From the NCBI GenBank assembly GCA_032068765.1, contig DAMBHY010000002.1, positions 1-64,000 of the forward strand: a DNA stretch of 64,000 bases, written 5' to 3'. This document shows positions 18,018 through 28,001 of the stretch, piece by piece. The DNA is from DAMBHY01 sp032068765. Its GTDB lineage: Bacteria > Bacteroidota > Bacteroidia > Bacteroidales > Dysgonomonadaceae. Numbering within the stretch: the stretch's first letter is position 1; the number at the start of each line of letters is the position of its first letter. The notes under the pieces are model-generated. The model did no database searches. It was not told the DNA's origin and was given only the letters and a program-made list of their open reading frames with translations. The translations under genes and the position numbers were made by a program.

Positions 18018-18047
18018 AAAGGCGGTCAAAACAAATTGACCGCCTTT
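18018..18047 (+). terminator. Terminator of nifJ
   Basis: AAAGGCGGTCAA and TTGACCGCCTTT form a perfect 12-bp stem with a 6-base loop, followed by a T-rich tail, starting 23 bases after the nifJ stop. Confidence 0.93.
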
Positions 18048-18143
18048 TATTTTCTCATTTTCTTTTATCTTATTAAAACAACCATATATTTATCTTAATG
18101 AAAGAAATAGTAGAACTTGAAGATTGATTAAATAACAAAAAAA

Positions 18144-18167
18144 AGAGCCTGACTATTGTCAGACTCT
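18144..18167 (-). terminator. Terminator of the GH84 gene
   Basis: Minus-strand hairpin AGAGTCTGAC / GTCAGGCTCT with one mismatch, followed by a run of eight or more T on the minus strand, 26 bases after the GH84 stop. Confidence 0.85.
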
Positions 18168-18192
18168 TCCATGTAATTTTTATTACCTATTA

Positions 18193-20745
18193 TTATTTGT
18201 TTGCTATAATCTCATAAATATCCACATCTCCAACAATCTCCATCTTTGCAGCCTTTGGCACAAGATTCATTTTCACATAACCATTGCTGTAAGACTTTTC
18301 AGAAAGCAATTTTCCATCCTTATCGTGTTGCTTGATGATAACAGGTTTGACAACATTTCCACACAATATGGTATAACTTCTTGTGTTGGTAGGGATGCCA
18401 ATGCTCAAAGGAGAGTTGTTTGAGAAGAATGTATTGAGATTGCTATCGAAAGCTGCGGACGCTTCGCTTGGCTTGTTGGTTTTTACATCAAAATCCAGTT
18501 CGTTTACTCTTACAGGATTTACCTCAAATGAACGGATAGATGCCCAGTTTTTGCGCTTTGAATCCAAACGTCTCAGACGTACATAGCGTGCTTGCACAGA
18601 TTTTCCTTTCCAATTGATAACGTATTGATTGCGCACATTCAACAGCGGTGTCCAAGAATTTCCATCGGCAGATGCTTCCAAAACAGCGTTGTCGAAATAG
18701 TCGGAGTCATCTGTGGAATTTCTTCCCTGAAGAATGGAAACTTCCTTTACATCGCGCACTTCACGCAAGTCCAAACCAATCCAGCTATCTGGCTTTTGAC
18801 CTTCACCTGTGGTATAGAAGGTGTTGTTGTCGTTGTCCAGCATTAGTTTTGTAAGCACAGACGGCTTTTTGGAGAATGAAGTAATACCTCTGTAATCCTT
18901 AGCCGTTTCGCCCGATATTTTTTTGAAGAAACCAAAAGACATATCATCCATCATGTTTTCGTAGAATGGTTGCAGCTTCATCGTTCCCGACTTGTGTGCG
19001 TTGTAGAGTTCGCGGTCTTTTCTGCTCATTATGTTCTGAACGTATTTGTTCCAGAAAGTGGCATCTTCTTTTCCGCTTCTATAAATGCGGCCCAACTCAA
19101 TGGCACGTTTGCCGCGCGTTCCCAGTTTGGCGAACTCGGTGAGCCATGGAGTCAGTTCTTTTACAAGTTGGATATTGTTGCTCTTTCGAGCAATTTCGGA
19201 AGGCGTATTTTCAATCTTTACAAACTCCGTTTCCAGTTCTTTTGCTGCTTTATCATTCCAGTTTGACAAACTGAATGTAATGGTTTCCCACGATTCTGCA
19301 CGACGATAACCTGTCTCCGTATCGCACGAATGGATGGCAAAAGTGCGGTAAGCATCGGGTGCTTCTGGCATCATTTCCTTCAAACCTCTTTCCCAATTGT
19401 CCATCGCGTTATATGCTTTAATGTTCCATGCATAATCGGCTACGCCGTAAAGCGCGAGCTTTGAAGCTTCGCCGTGCTCCATCGGATTGCTGACGATTCC
19501 TGCCACCTGTTTGTCGGTAAGGTTGGTATCCAGTCCATATACAGGACCTTGCAATAGAATGTGACGTACATAATCGGTAACAGGAAAATTCCACCAGAAA
19601 TATGCAGGACGTTTGATGCGTGAATTGATGAATTCAAGCGTTTCGGGAGTGAGGTCGCTGCAAACATAATCTCCCGTCCAAAATACCTTGATTGCGGGAT
19701 TCAATGTGTTGCCGTAAATAGCAAGACTTCCTTCCGGGTTTGGGTTTGCCCAAAGTTTGGAATAGTCTGTAGGACAAACAGTCAATGGCGATACATCCTT
19801 TTTCTTATCCACAAACTCTTTGGTCAGTCTGTTGAGCAGTTCCGTTTGACGGAGCGGATTGGTTCCTTCTCCCGAAATGTCGTCGAAGAAAATAGCATAG
19901 TGTCGCACGCCTAGGTCGTACATCATATTGAACTTGTTGAGGAGATTTTTGTAATCTGCTTCGTTCCATTTAATATCTTTTCCCGGGTGGATAGCCCATA
20001 CAAAGTCCACGCGGTTGCGGTTGCACTGCTGCACCAAATCTTTGATGTTCGCCGCTTCGTTTTCGGGATACTGCTTGCGCCAGTTGGGAGAACTATGGAA
20101 AGGGTCGTCTTTCGGACCATACAGATACGTGTTCATCTTGAACTTGCCGTATAAATCGATAAGCGACAACCTCACTTTATGCGACCAGGGAGTTCCGTAG
20201 AAGCCTTCCACCACACCACGATTGGGTAGGTCAGGGTAGTCGTAGATAATCAGGTAAGGCAGTCTGCCATCGGAGCAGGCAGGACTTGACAGCAATTGTT
20301 TCAATGTCTGGATGCCATAGAATGCGCCACGTTCGTCATACCCGACAATGTTGATGCCTTTTTCATCGATGCGCAGACCATAAGCTCCCGACACATTTTT
20401 TACTTTATTTTTGGCAGCAATCTTTGTTCCGAAATCTATGTTGAATCTGATTCCTTTATTTACGTGTTTCAGAAAATTGATGTCGTTGGCAAATTTCTTC
20501 TGATGGTCTTTCAGCACGATACCTTCCATTATGTTCAGCTTGTTGTTGCTGAGCAACTGGAATTGCTGGGGAGTAGGGTTGATAATAATGCCTTTGTGAT
20601 CGATTTTTTGGCCGAGCACTTTCTGTACGTTTTGCGATTCGGAGCGTTGTGTAGCAAAATCAAATTCAGTTTCTTGTGCAGATAAACTTCCAGCCATCAA
20701 AATATAAGCCAAAAAGGCAATCCTTGTCTTTTTTGAAATTGTCAT
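18193..20745 (-). CDS. Secreted GH84 beta-N-acetylglucosaminidase
   Basis: Likely cleaves terminal beta-linked GlcNAc (O-GlcNAc or mucin/hyaluronan-type substrates) by substrate-assisted catalysis. The 850-residue protein has a signal peptide ending SLSAQ and a GH20b-like N-terminal domain. The GH84 barrel begins GVVEGFYGTPWSH, with the catalytic Asp pair in FFDDISG (about 287-288). The C-terminal part includes a discoidin/CBM32-like module with PDSWIGLDLREV. Closest known type is the Bacteroides enzyme BT4395, a model for human O-GlcNAcase. It is a single-gene unit with a canonical promoter (20811-20841) and a terminator. No SusCD pair is adjacent, so it is not in a classic polysaccharide utilisation locus. 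Confidence 0.93.
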   Translation of the reverse strand: MTISKKTRIAFLAYILMAGSLSAQETEFDFATQRSESQNVQKVLGQKIDHKGIIINPTPQQFQLLSNNKLNIMEGIVLKDHQKKFANDINFLKHVNKGIRFNIDFGTKIAAKNKVKNVSGAYGLRIDEKGINIVGYDERGAFYGIQTLKQLLSSPACSDGRLPYLIIYDYPDLPNRGVVEGFYGTPWSHKVRLSLIDLYGKFKMNTYLYGPKDDPFHSSPNWRKQYPENEAANIKDLVQQCNRNRVDFVWAIHPGKDIKWNEADYKNLLNKFNMMYDLGVRHYAIFFDDISGEGTNPLRQTELLNRLTKEFVDKKKDVSPLTVCPTDYSKLWANPNPEGSLAIYGNTLNPAIKVFWTGDYVCSDLTPETLEFINSRIKRPAYFWWNFPVTDYVRHILLQGPVYGLDTNLTDKQVAGIVSNPMEHGEASKLALYGVADYAWNIKAYNAMDNWERGLKEMMPEAPDAYRTFAIHSCDTETGYRRAESWETITFSLSNWNDKAAKELETEFVKIENTPSEIARKSNNIQLVKELTPWLTEFAKLGTRGKRAIELGRIYRSGKEDATFWNKYVQNIMSRKDRELYNAHKSGTMKLQPFYENMMDDMSFGFFKKISGETAKDYRGITSFSKKPSVLTKLMLDNDNNTFYTTGEGQKPDSWIGLDLREVRDVKEVSILQGRNSTDDSDYFDNAVLEASADGNSWTPLLNVRNQYVINWKGKSVQARYVRLRRLDSKRKNWASIRSFEVNPVRVNELDFDVKTNKPSEASAAFDSNLNTFFSNNSPLSIGIPTNTRSYTILCGNVVKPVIIKQHDKDGKLLSEKSYSNGYVKMNLVPKAAKMEIVGDVDIYEIIANK

Positions 20746-20810
20746 TCGTATATATTTTATAAGTGATTGTTATATTTTTCTCCTTGTGGAATGAATAAGT
20801 GTATTTATTA

Positions 20811-20841
20811 CAAATATAGGAAACTTATCGGGTATTGCAAA
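20811..20841 (-). promoter_or_regulatory. Canonical Bacteroidetes promoter of the GH84 gene
   Basis: On the minus strand, TTTG (20838-20841) is separated by 19 bases from TATATTTG (20811-20818). This matches the consensus TTTG-N19-TAnnTTTG exactly, 66 bases before the start codon. It is the best promoter match in the window. Confidence 0.75.
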
Positions 20842-20993
20842 GGAGAAGAATGACGAAAAGAATAAAGACAGAAAGAGGATAGACGAAAGTTTGCCATTCT
20901 TAGCTATAGCACAGTTATAGAGACATGTGCCAGCGATAGGCTTATTTTGCCTGAAAAGCAAAAAATCATAACCGTAAGCAAAGGTTGTCCTCC

Positions 20994-22109
20994 CTACTGC
21001 AATGTTTCAATCCCTTTAACCACCACATCATTGGCAGGAAGTTCCGATTTGATTTCAACAAAGTGGGCATTAGTCTTTCCGAGTGTTACGGGGATTTTCT
21101 TCAGGTACAGGTCTGTGCCTTTTTTCTTTTCCACCACATACACAAAATAGTTGCTGTCTTCCTTGTGGAGCGAAGTAATAGGGAGGGCTTTCGCTTCAAA
21201 ATCGTTGACCCTGATGGCTGCTTGCACATAGCTGTCATTGATGAGGCGCATCTTGGGTGTGGTGGTGATGCTTGCCATACATTCCACCGTCTTGTTGTCT
21301 GGATTGATAGCTTTGCCAATGTTCACCATTTTTCCTCTAAGCGTGTCGGATGGGTTTTGTGCAAGAGTAAATTGTACCGTTTGTCCTTTCATTAGCTTGT
21401 CGATATCGGATTCGAACACTGAAAGTTTCAGTTGCAGATTAGACGTATTTACTACCTGTGCCAGAGCCTGCGACATGTCGGCAAACTGACCAAGCTTAGC
21501 ATCGACGGATGTGATATATCCCGAAATGGGTGAAGTGACCGGGAAGGAGTTGTACATTTTGCCGTTTTCTATTTGCTCCGTAGAGAGGTGCAAAGCTTGA
21601 ATGCGTGCTTTGAGGGCATTGTAACTTGCCGTGGCTGATCGGTAATCGCTGCGCACGGAAATCAAATCCTTTTCGGCCCCGATATTCTCCTGACGAAGTG
21701 CTTTCACACGTTCGTAATCAAGGCGATATTTGTTGTAGCGTGCTGCCGCCTCGGCAAAATCTTGCTGTACTTGTAGGAATTCGCTACCAGTAATGTGGCA
21801 GATAACCTGTCCGCTGCTCACATAGTCGCCCATATTGATATTGAGACTTTTGATTTGTCCCGCCAAAGGGGTGCTGACAATAGCACTTGAATTGGTAGGG
21901 GCAAAAAGATATCCTTTGCAGTGCACGGCATCCTCGAAAGTTTGCGTGACAGGTTTTCCCAGTTCCATCTTTGCCGTATTGAATTGTTCCTGCGTGAGGA
22001 GGATGAGGCTGTCGTCGGTAGAAGTTTCCTGTTCGTTTGATTTGTTTCCGCAGCTTTGAGATAGAGCTAGCAGGAAGCAATAAAATGCTATGTAGGTAAT
22101 TCTTTTCAT
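20994..22109 (-). CDS. RND efflux periplasmic adaptor lipoprotein (CusB/CzcB-like)
   Basis: Membrane-fusion protein linking the inner-membrane RND pump to its outer-membrane channel. It is 371 residues with a lipoprotein signal ending LSQSC, so it is anchored in a membrane by a lipidated Cys. The usual adaptor order is visible: barrel/lipoyl half AGQIKSLNINMGDYVSSGQ, alpha-hairpin with KALRQENIGAEKD, and the second lipoyl half SPISGYITSVDAKLGQ, followed by the beta-barrel. It starts four bases after the pump gene ends, so the two are translationally coupled. Specificity is inherited from the pump; I see no His-rich metal-binding extension. Confidence 0.92.
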   Translation of the reverse strand: MKRITYIAFYCFLLALSQSCGNKSNEQETSTDDSLILLTQEQFNTAKMELGKPVTQTFEDAVHCKGYLFAPTNSSAIVSTPLAGQIKSLNINMGDYVSSGQVICHITGSEFLQVQQDFAEAAARYNKYRLDYERVKALRQENIGAEKDLISVRSDYRSATASYNALKARIQALHLSTEQIENGKMYNSFPVTSPISGYITSVDAKLGQFADMSQALAQVVNTSNLQLKLSVFESDIDKLMKGQTVQFTLAQNPSDTLRGKMVNIGKAINPDNKTVECMASITTTPKMRLINDSYVQAAIRVNDFEAKALPITSLHKEDSNYFVYVVEKKKGTDLYLKKIPVTLGKTNAHFVEIKSELPANDVVVKGIETLQ

Positions 22110-22113
22110 CGTT

Positions 22114-25100
22114 TTACTTTTCCAAATAATTTATTTCTAAAGCGGTATTGTTGTAGTTGAGGATAGATTGATAGAAATCTATGATGATATTTTGGGCATT
22201 TTCCATACTCATCACATATTGATAAAAATCGATTTGGCCTGCTTGATAACTTTTTGTGGCGCTACGCATGATTTCTTCGTTTAGTTTTTGTCCGTTTTGC
22301 TCGAAGTTTTCTATCGCTTCGCGATGTTTCTGAATATCGTTGAGCAACATAGATTGTTTGGTTTGCAGTGTTACAACATTGTTTTGTCTTTCGTATTCAT
22401 TGACGGTGATTGCTATTTTGCCGGCACGGATTTTCGCACTCATGTCTGTAAAGAACAATGGAATTCCCACACCAACTTTAAATCCCTGATAGGTCCTCTT
22501 TTGTTCGTAGTTATTGTTGGCAAAGAAATAGCCAAGAGTGATATCCGGAAGAAGTTTCTGTTGTGCCAATTTGAGCGAAGATGAAAGATATTGCTTTTGC
22601 AAATCGTTGATTCTGATTTCGGGATTGTCCATCAATTCGCTTTTTATCACGGGTATAATCTGAAAAGTGTGCATCGGAACGGTGAATTCCATATTACTTT
22701 GCATCAATGATTGCAGTTGGAGATAGGCATTTTGAATATCGTATCGTGTTTGCGACAGCTGCATAGCAGACTGTTGTTTTTTTGCATTCGCATTCATTTT
22801 GTCCAGCGCGCTCACGTCTCCCAAACTATAACGTTTCTCAACATTGGCGTTCACTATTTGATAAAGACTGTCGATTTTGTAAAGATTATTTTCTTTTGCT
22901 TGCAGGAATTGCAACGTAAAATAGGTGGAAGCCACTTTTTTAATCAGCAATTGTCTTTGTTTGGTTACTTCCGCTTCGGCAATAGATGCCAGCAGATTTT
23001 CGGATTTTTTTCTGTTGACATAAATAGTTGGGAATTCAATTTTTTGTTCCACACCGAAAGTGCGTAGAGGATGACCATTTTCGCTCACATTTGCCTCATC
23101 ATATTCGTAGTAAACATTCGTCTTTTCGATATCCATAAAAGCGGAAACCAAAGCGCGTCGTTCTTCCGCACGAAGTTGTGAAGCTCCGTAAGATTTATTG
23201 TTCTTCAGCGCTATATCAAGAGCATTTTCCAGCGATAATTCAGTTTTTTGTGCTTGCACAAAAATAGGGGACAAGAATAATAGCAGCAGAATGATGGTTA
23301 GGGTAGGAGGAATTATTGTTTTTTTCTTTCTTCGTTTCATTGTTATTTTCTTTCCGTCAAACAAAGTGAATAATATTGGAAGTATAATCATAGTGAGGAT
23401 GGTGGATGTTACTAGCCCGCCAATAACAACTGTTGCCAATGGTTTTTGTACTTCGGCTCCCGCGCCATTAGATACTGCCATCGGGAAGAAACCCATTGCT
23501 GCAGAAGCGGCTGTAAGGATAACGGGACGTAGCCGATCGTTTGCACCATGTAAAACCATATCCTTTAGGTTTGTATCTTCTCCTCCTTTCAGCTCTTTAA
23601 GGTGCTCAATCAGGACAATTCCGTTGAGGACAGCTATACCAAACAATGCGATAAATCCGACACCGGCAGAAATACTAAAAGGCATTCCCCTTAACCATAA
23701 AGCGAAGATTCCACCAACAACCGACAAAGGCACTGCCGAGAAAATCATAATTGTATCGGTCATAGATTTGAATGCAAAATGCAGGAAGATGAATATCAAT
23801 GCCAATGAAATGGGTACAGCGAAAGCCAAATGTTTGGTTGCGTTTTGCATGTTTTCAAACTGACCGCCGTACTCAATGTATGTGCCGGGAATCAGCTGGA
23901 TGTTCTTATCTACTTTATCCTGAATATCTTTTACTACAGATTGCAGGTCTCGGTTGCGCACATTCACACTCACAACCACTCGTCTGTGCGTATTTTCACG
24001 AGAAATTTTTGCAGGTCCTTCGGTATAACTGATGTCTGCCAATTCACTTAACGGAATTTGGTGGCCATTGGCTAATGGCACCTGCAGTTGACGGATATTC
24101 TCAATATCGCTTCTGTTATCTTTGTCGAGACGTACCACCATGTCGAAACGCTTTTCTCCCTCAAAGACACTACCAGCTATGTTGCCACCGAAAGCAGAAG
24201 AAAGGAAGGTGTTGAGTGTTGCAGGTTCTACTCCATAAAAAGCAATTTTGTCGCGATTGTAAGTTACATTCATTTGAGGTAGTCCAGCAGTTTTTTCCAG
24301 AATCACATCTGCCGCTCCAGGAATATTGTCAATTATTTTTTTTATTTCTATTGCTTTTTTATTGAGGTAATCAAGGTCTTCGCCGAATACTTTCACCGCT
24401 ATATCCGAACGCACACCGGTAATCAATTCATTGAATCGCATCTCAATTGGTTGGGTAAATTCATAATCAATTCCCGGAATGACACTTAAAGCTTCTTTGA
24501 ATTTCTCTGCCAAACCCTCTTTTGTTTTAGCGGTTTTCCATTCCTTTTTCGGCTTTAGGGTAATAATCATATCAATTTCTTCCATTGACATTGGGTCGGT
24601 AGGCACTTCTGCTGCTCCTATTCTACATACAATCTGCGAAACTTCAGGGAACTTATCTTTCAAGATTTTCTCCATTTGTGTTGTCAACTCAACGGTTTTG
24701 GATAAGGATGTGCCAGTTTTCAGTACGGGCTGGATAACGAAATCTCCTTCATCCAAAGTTGGAACAAATTCTCCTCCCATATTGAAGAATAGAACCAAGG
24801 ATAGAATTAAACTCGCCAGTGCAATACCAAGCACCGTAAAACGATGATTTAACGACCATTTCAAAGATGGTTGGTAGGTGCGTTTTGCAAAACGCATAAT
24901 TACTTCGGATATATTATTTGGGGAATTTTCTTTTGGTTTTAGGAATAAAGAAATTGCAACAGGCAGCCATGTAAGACAGAAAATCATTGCCCCGATAATA
25001 GCAAAACTAAATGCCAAGGCCATTGGTCGAAACATTTTACCTTCTACTCCTGTAAGCGAGAGAATAGGAATGAATACAATCAGAATAATCAACTGTCCGA

Positions 25101-26463
25101 AAATAGCAGAATTCATCATATTGACTGAACTTTTGTAAGTGACTTCATCGATATATTTCTGCTTTTGTGATTTATCCAGTTTGTTAATATTCTTTTTGTG
25201 TACAAGCATCTGCACCGCGGCAAACTCAACAATAATTACTGCTCCGTCAATGATGATACCAAAGTCCAAAGCGCCCAAACTCATCAGGTTAGCATCAATT
25301 CCAAAAACATACATCATGGAAAGTGTAAATAGCAAAGCCAGAGGTATCATGGATGCTATAACCAACGCTGAACGTAAATTACCCAATAGCAATAGAACTA
25401 CAAGAAATACAATGATGCAACCGAAAATAAGATTCTCAAAAACAGTAAAAGATGTTTTCTGAATCAAAGTGCTTCGCTCCAATATTGGATTGATATAAAC
25501 ACCTTCTGGTAGATTTTTCTGTACCTTTTCAACCCGGTCGTGTACTTCATTAATAACTTTTTTGGAGTTGGCATTTTTCAGCATCATGATTTGTCCCAAC
25601 ACTTTTTCTCCTTCGCCGTTGGCTGTGATAGCTCCATATCGGTTGGCATATCCAAAACGCACTTCTGCTACATCTCCAATAAGTACAGGAATTCCATTTT
25701 TGTTAGAAATGACAATTTTCTGTATGTCTTCCAATGATTTTACCTGTGCGTCACCTCGGATGAAGTAACTTTCAGCATTCTTTTCGATATATCCTCCGCC
25801 GGAGATGCTGTTGTTGTTTTCCATCGCTTTATATACATCCATCAGACTGATGCCCATTGCAGTCAATCTGTCGGGATGGATAGCAACTTCATATTGTTTG
25901 AGATAGCCACCCCAGCTATTCACTTCCACCACACCACTAATACCTGATAGTTGTCTACGTACAATCCAATCCTGTATCGTACGCATTTCCATTGGAGAAT
26001 AGCGGTTTTCATAACCAGGTTTTACGTCAAGAATGTATTGATATATTTCACCCAAACCTGTGGTGATAGGTCCCATTTCGGGAGTCCCAAATCCTTCAGG
26101 GATATTTTGTGAAGCTGATTTTATTTTTTCAGCAATTAACTGACGGGGTAAGTAAGTACCCATTTTCTCATCAAATACAATGGTAACAACCGATAGACCG
26201 AATTTTGACACGGAACGAATTTCCTTCACACCCGGCAAGTTTGCCATTTCCAACTCAACCGGAGCCGTAATAAACTGTTCTATTTCTTGTGTGGAAAGAT
26301 TGCCAGAAGTAGTTATTACCTGCACCTGATTATTTGTGATGTCGGGCACCGCACCCACAGGAATATTCATAACAGCATATATTCCAAAACCAGCCACCGT
26401 CAGGGTAAAGAAAATTATGATGAGTTTGTATTTTAAGCTGAAGTCTATAATCTTTTCAATCAT
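22114..26463 (-). CDS. CzcA-type RND heavy-metal pump fused to a TolC-like channel
   Basis: The 1449-residue protein is two proteins in one. Residues 1 to about 1035 are an HME-type RND pump. They start MIEKIIDFSLKYKL, have VGAVPDITNNQVQV, and TM4 carries DFGIIIDGAVIIVE (about 397-410). That Asp/Asp/Glu pattern is of the divalent-cation (Zn/Co/Cd/Ni) type rather than CusA. From Met 1042 there is a typical signal-peptide-like stretch: basic MKRRKKK, a long hydrophobic core and FVQAQ. About 375 residues of TolC/OEP coiled-coil domain then begin LSLENALDIALKNN. Cleavage at this internal signal could release the channel to the outer membrane. The fusion is known in Bacteroidetes. With the adaptor gene it forms a complete two-gene efflux operon. 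Confidence 0.92.
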   Translation of the reverse strand: MIEKIIDFSLKYKLIIIFFTLTVAGFGIYAVMNIPVGAVPDITNNQVQVITTSGNLSTQEIEQFITAPVELEMANLPGVKEIRSVSKFGLSVVTIVFDEKMGTYLPRQLIAEKIKSASQNIPEGFGTPEMGPITTGLGEIYQYILDVKPGYENRYSPMEMRTIQDWIVRRQLSGISGVVEVNSWGGYLKQYEVAIHPDRLTAMGISLMDVYKAMENNNSISGGGYIEKNAESYFIRGDAQVKSLEDIQKIVISNKNGIPVLIGDVAEVRFGYANRYGAITANGEGEKVLGQIMMLKNANSKKVINEVHDRVEKVQKNLPEGVYINPILERSTLIQKTSFTVFENLIFGCIIVFLVVLLLLGNLRSALVIASMIPLALLFTLSMMYVFGIDANLMSLGALDFGIIIDGAVIIVEFAAVQMLVHKKNINKLDKSQKQKYIDEVTYKSSVNMMNSAIFGQLIILIVFIPILSLTGVEGKMFRPMALAFSFAIIGAMIFCLTWLPVAISLFLKPKENSPNNISEVIMRFAKRTYQPSLKWSLNHRFTVLGIALASLILSLVLFFNMGGEFVPTLDEGDFVIQPVLKTGTSLSKTVELTTQMEKILKDKFPEVSQIVCRIGAAEVPTDPMSMEEIDMIITLKPKKEWKTAKTKEGLAEKFKEALSVIPGIDYEFTQPIEMRFNELITGVRSDIAVKVFGEDLDYLNKKAIEIKKIIDNIPGAADVILEKTAGLPQMNVTYNRDKIAFYGVEPATLNTFLSSAFGGNIAGSVFEGEKRFDMVVRLDKDNRSDIENIRQLQVPLANGHQIPLSELADISYTEGPAKISRENTHRRVVVSVNVRNRDLQSVVKDIQDKVDKNIQLIPGTYIEYGGQFENMQNATKHLAFAVPISLALIFIFLHFAFKSMTDTIMIFSAVPLSVVGGIFALWLRGMPFSISAGVGFIALFGIAVLNGIVLIEHLKELKGGEDTNLKDMVLHGANDRLRPVILTAASAAMGFFPMAVSNGAGAEVQKPLATVVIGGLVTSTILTMIILPILFTLFDGKKITMKRRKKKTIIPPTLTIILLLLFLSPIFVQAQKTELSLENALDIALKNNKSYGASQLRAEERRALVSAFMDIEKTNVYYEYDEANVSENGHPLRTFGVEQKIEFPTIYVNRKKSENLLASIAEAEVTKQRQLLIKKVASTYFTLQFLQAKENNLYKIDSLYQIVNANVEKRYSLGDVSALDKMNANAKKQQSAMQLSQTRYDIQNAYLQLQSLMQSNMEFTVPMHTFQIIPVIKSELMDNPEIRINDLQKQYLSSSLKLAQQKLLPDITLGYFFANNNYEQKRTYQGFKVGVGIPLFFTDMSAKIRAGKIAITVNEYERQNNVVTLQTKQSMLLNDIQKHREAIENFEQNGQKLNEEIMRSATKSYQAGQIDFYQYVMSMENAQNIIIDFYQSILNYNNTALEINYLEK

Positions 26464-27307
26464 GGTTGAAGAAATAATTATCGCAAAGTTTATATAAATG
26501 CAAATGTATTAAAAAAAGTATTCAAAAGTGACAGAAACAAAAATAATCATAATTTACTAAAATGATATTTGTGAGGGAGAGAATCTCAGCATATGTAAAA
26601 TTTGTTGTTGAATTAATGGCTAGAGATAGTCAATTAATAAAAGTTTCTCCACTGGTTCTGCTAATTAAAATATACCACTTATAGAACACACAATTTGTTC
26701 CATTCCTCTTTCAACACATAATATAAATGCCCTAAAATAGATTTTTTATTGAGAATGATTACTCTTCAATGTCTACAATATATTTACACGATGGCACAAT
26801 CTACCTTTAAGTTCCTTGAACGATACATTTGTTAAGAAATGAGGTTTAAAAAATACTTATAAATCGTGCTTATATATAAATTGAAGCCATATTAAGTATT
26901 CCTATTATTGCCTCCATGTACACAAAATCAAGAATAGGTATACCTATTTGTAACATCATTTGTCTTCTAGTTAATTTTTAGTACAAATAAAATTGCCTAC
27001 ATGTATACAGAAGCACGATTGAGCAAGAACTTAGATATCTTTCAATCATGTTGAATAAATTGGATGGTTGCTAAAAATTGCTTTGATATATATGTAAGCA
27101 ATATTATTCTATCACAATCATGCGAAAATATATATACAAGCAATATTATTATACCTCTGAATGAGTTGATCCCTTCAATAAGATGAAAAAAAGAATCAGA
27201 AATATTGCTTGCATAGATAAATATGCAATTTTTTAGTCATTGAATATTAGTTGATTAACTAAAATGCCTATCTTTGGGTATAATATTGAAACATAATCTA
27301 TACTAAA
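26464..27307. other. AT-rich intergenic region with repeated AAGCAAT half-sites
   Basis: About 840 bp without a gene. Near the right end four copies of a 7-bp word occur: ATTGCTT at 27077 (inverted), AAGCAATATTATT at 27096 and again at 27138 (42 bp apart), and AATATTGCTT at 27201 (inverted). They lie 100-230 bp before the HTH gene at 27308 and could bind a regulator. A TATCTTTG -7 box is at 27269-27276. A CAAATGTA at 26501-26508 could be the minus-strand -7 box of the metal-efflux operon. The middle portion holds nothing I can name. Confidence 0.6.
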
Positions 27308-27730
27308 ATGGCAAAATTCTATCAGTTTACAGTACCAGACATTTATAACAAAGTAACAAATGGCGATGGCAAGACCTCTCCAATGGGCCCTGAACTTCCC
27401 AACATTGATGCTATTTGTCCGGAATTTCTTCTGATGTTCGGTCAAAATCTTTTACTTTATGGATTCAAATCTGTAGAGTTTCATGCAACTCTCTTGGAAA
27501 TAGAGCCCAGCGAACTACGTTATGGCTTAAAACTGCTTACCGGCATGAAGTTTTCAGAATTTACAGAAGATTTTATGTTGATTGAAATTCGTAAAGCAGT
27601 AGGAAATTTCCCCGAACGTGGGAAAGTGAAAGAAATAGCAAAACGATTTGGGTTCTCCGATTCGGGTTTTTATCGTTTTATGAAACGGAAGATGAAACGC
27701 ACACCTAGTGGGTGGCATTGGTATTTATGA
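27308..27730 (+). CDS. Small AraC-type helix-turn-helix protein
   Basis: A 140-residue protein. The C-terminal part has VKEIAKRFGFSDSGFYRFMK followed by RKMKRTPSGW, which is the second helix-turn-helix of AraC/XylS regulators including the TP.xw end. A weaker first HTH is visible around YGFKSVEFHATLLEIEPSEL. The usual N-terminal sensor domain is missing; only about 45 residues precede. It probably binds DNA without a classic ligand domain. A TATCTTTG box lies 32 bases before the ATG. The neighbouring half-site cluster is a candidate autoregulatory target. No obvious target gene; the metal pump is divergent upstream and blaI follows. Confidence 0.7.
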   Translation: MAKFYQFTVPDIYNKVTNGDGKTSPMGPELPNIDAICPEFLLMFGQNLLLYGFKSVEFHATLLEIEPSELRYGLKLLTGMKFSEFTEDFMLIEIRKAVGNFPERGKVKEIAKRFGFSDSGFYRFMKRKMKRTPSGWHWYL

Positions 27731-27920
27731 TAGCATCCATTGTGGGATGACTATTTGTAGCTGATGAATTGATATAAACGTACGACTACACAATCGCTTC
27801 GTGCAAGTTTGTAATTTGGACGCAGAACAGTTATTGTTAAAATAATTCTTCTTTTTACTCAGAATCTATTTAATGTTGCTTTATAAGAGTTTAAAAATAA
27901 TCACAATGGGTCATTTTGTT

Positions 27921-27964
27921 TATAACTATAAAAGAGGTGTCTCTAACTGTTATTTATAGTTATA
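27921..27964. repeat. Nested 12-bp palindrome upstream of blaI
   Basis: TATAACTATAAA (27921-27932) and TTTATAGTTATA (27953-27964) are exact reverse complements. The 20-base spacer itself contains AGAG/CTCT. It lies 92 bp before the blaI start and about 40 bp above the -7 box, a position suited to an operator, or it could be a cruciform or attenuating hairpin. Confidence 0.7.
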
Positions 27965-28001
27965 TAACTGCATCCTATAGTGCATTATTTAAAAGGGTGT
28001 A

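Noticed and set aside
23198..23863. A 221-codon plus-strand open frame opposite the RND pump gene
   Set aside because: It lies wholly within the pump coding sequence, has no promoter, and its protein is low-complexity without a recognisable domain.
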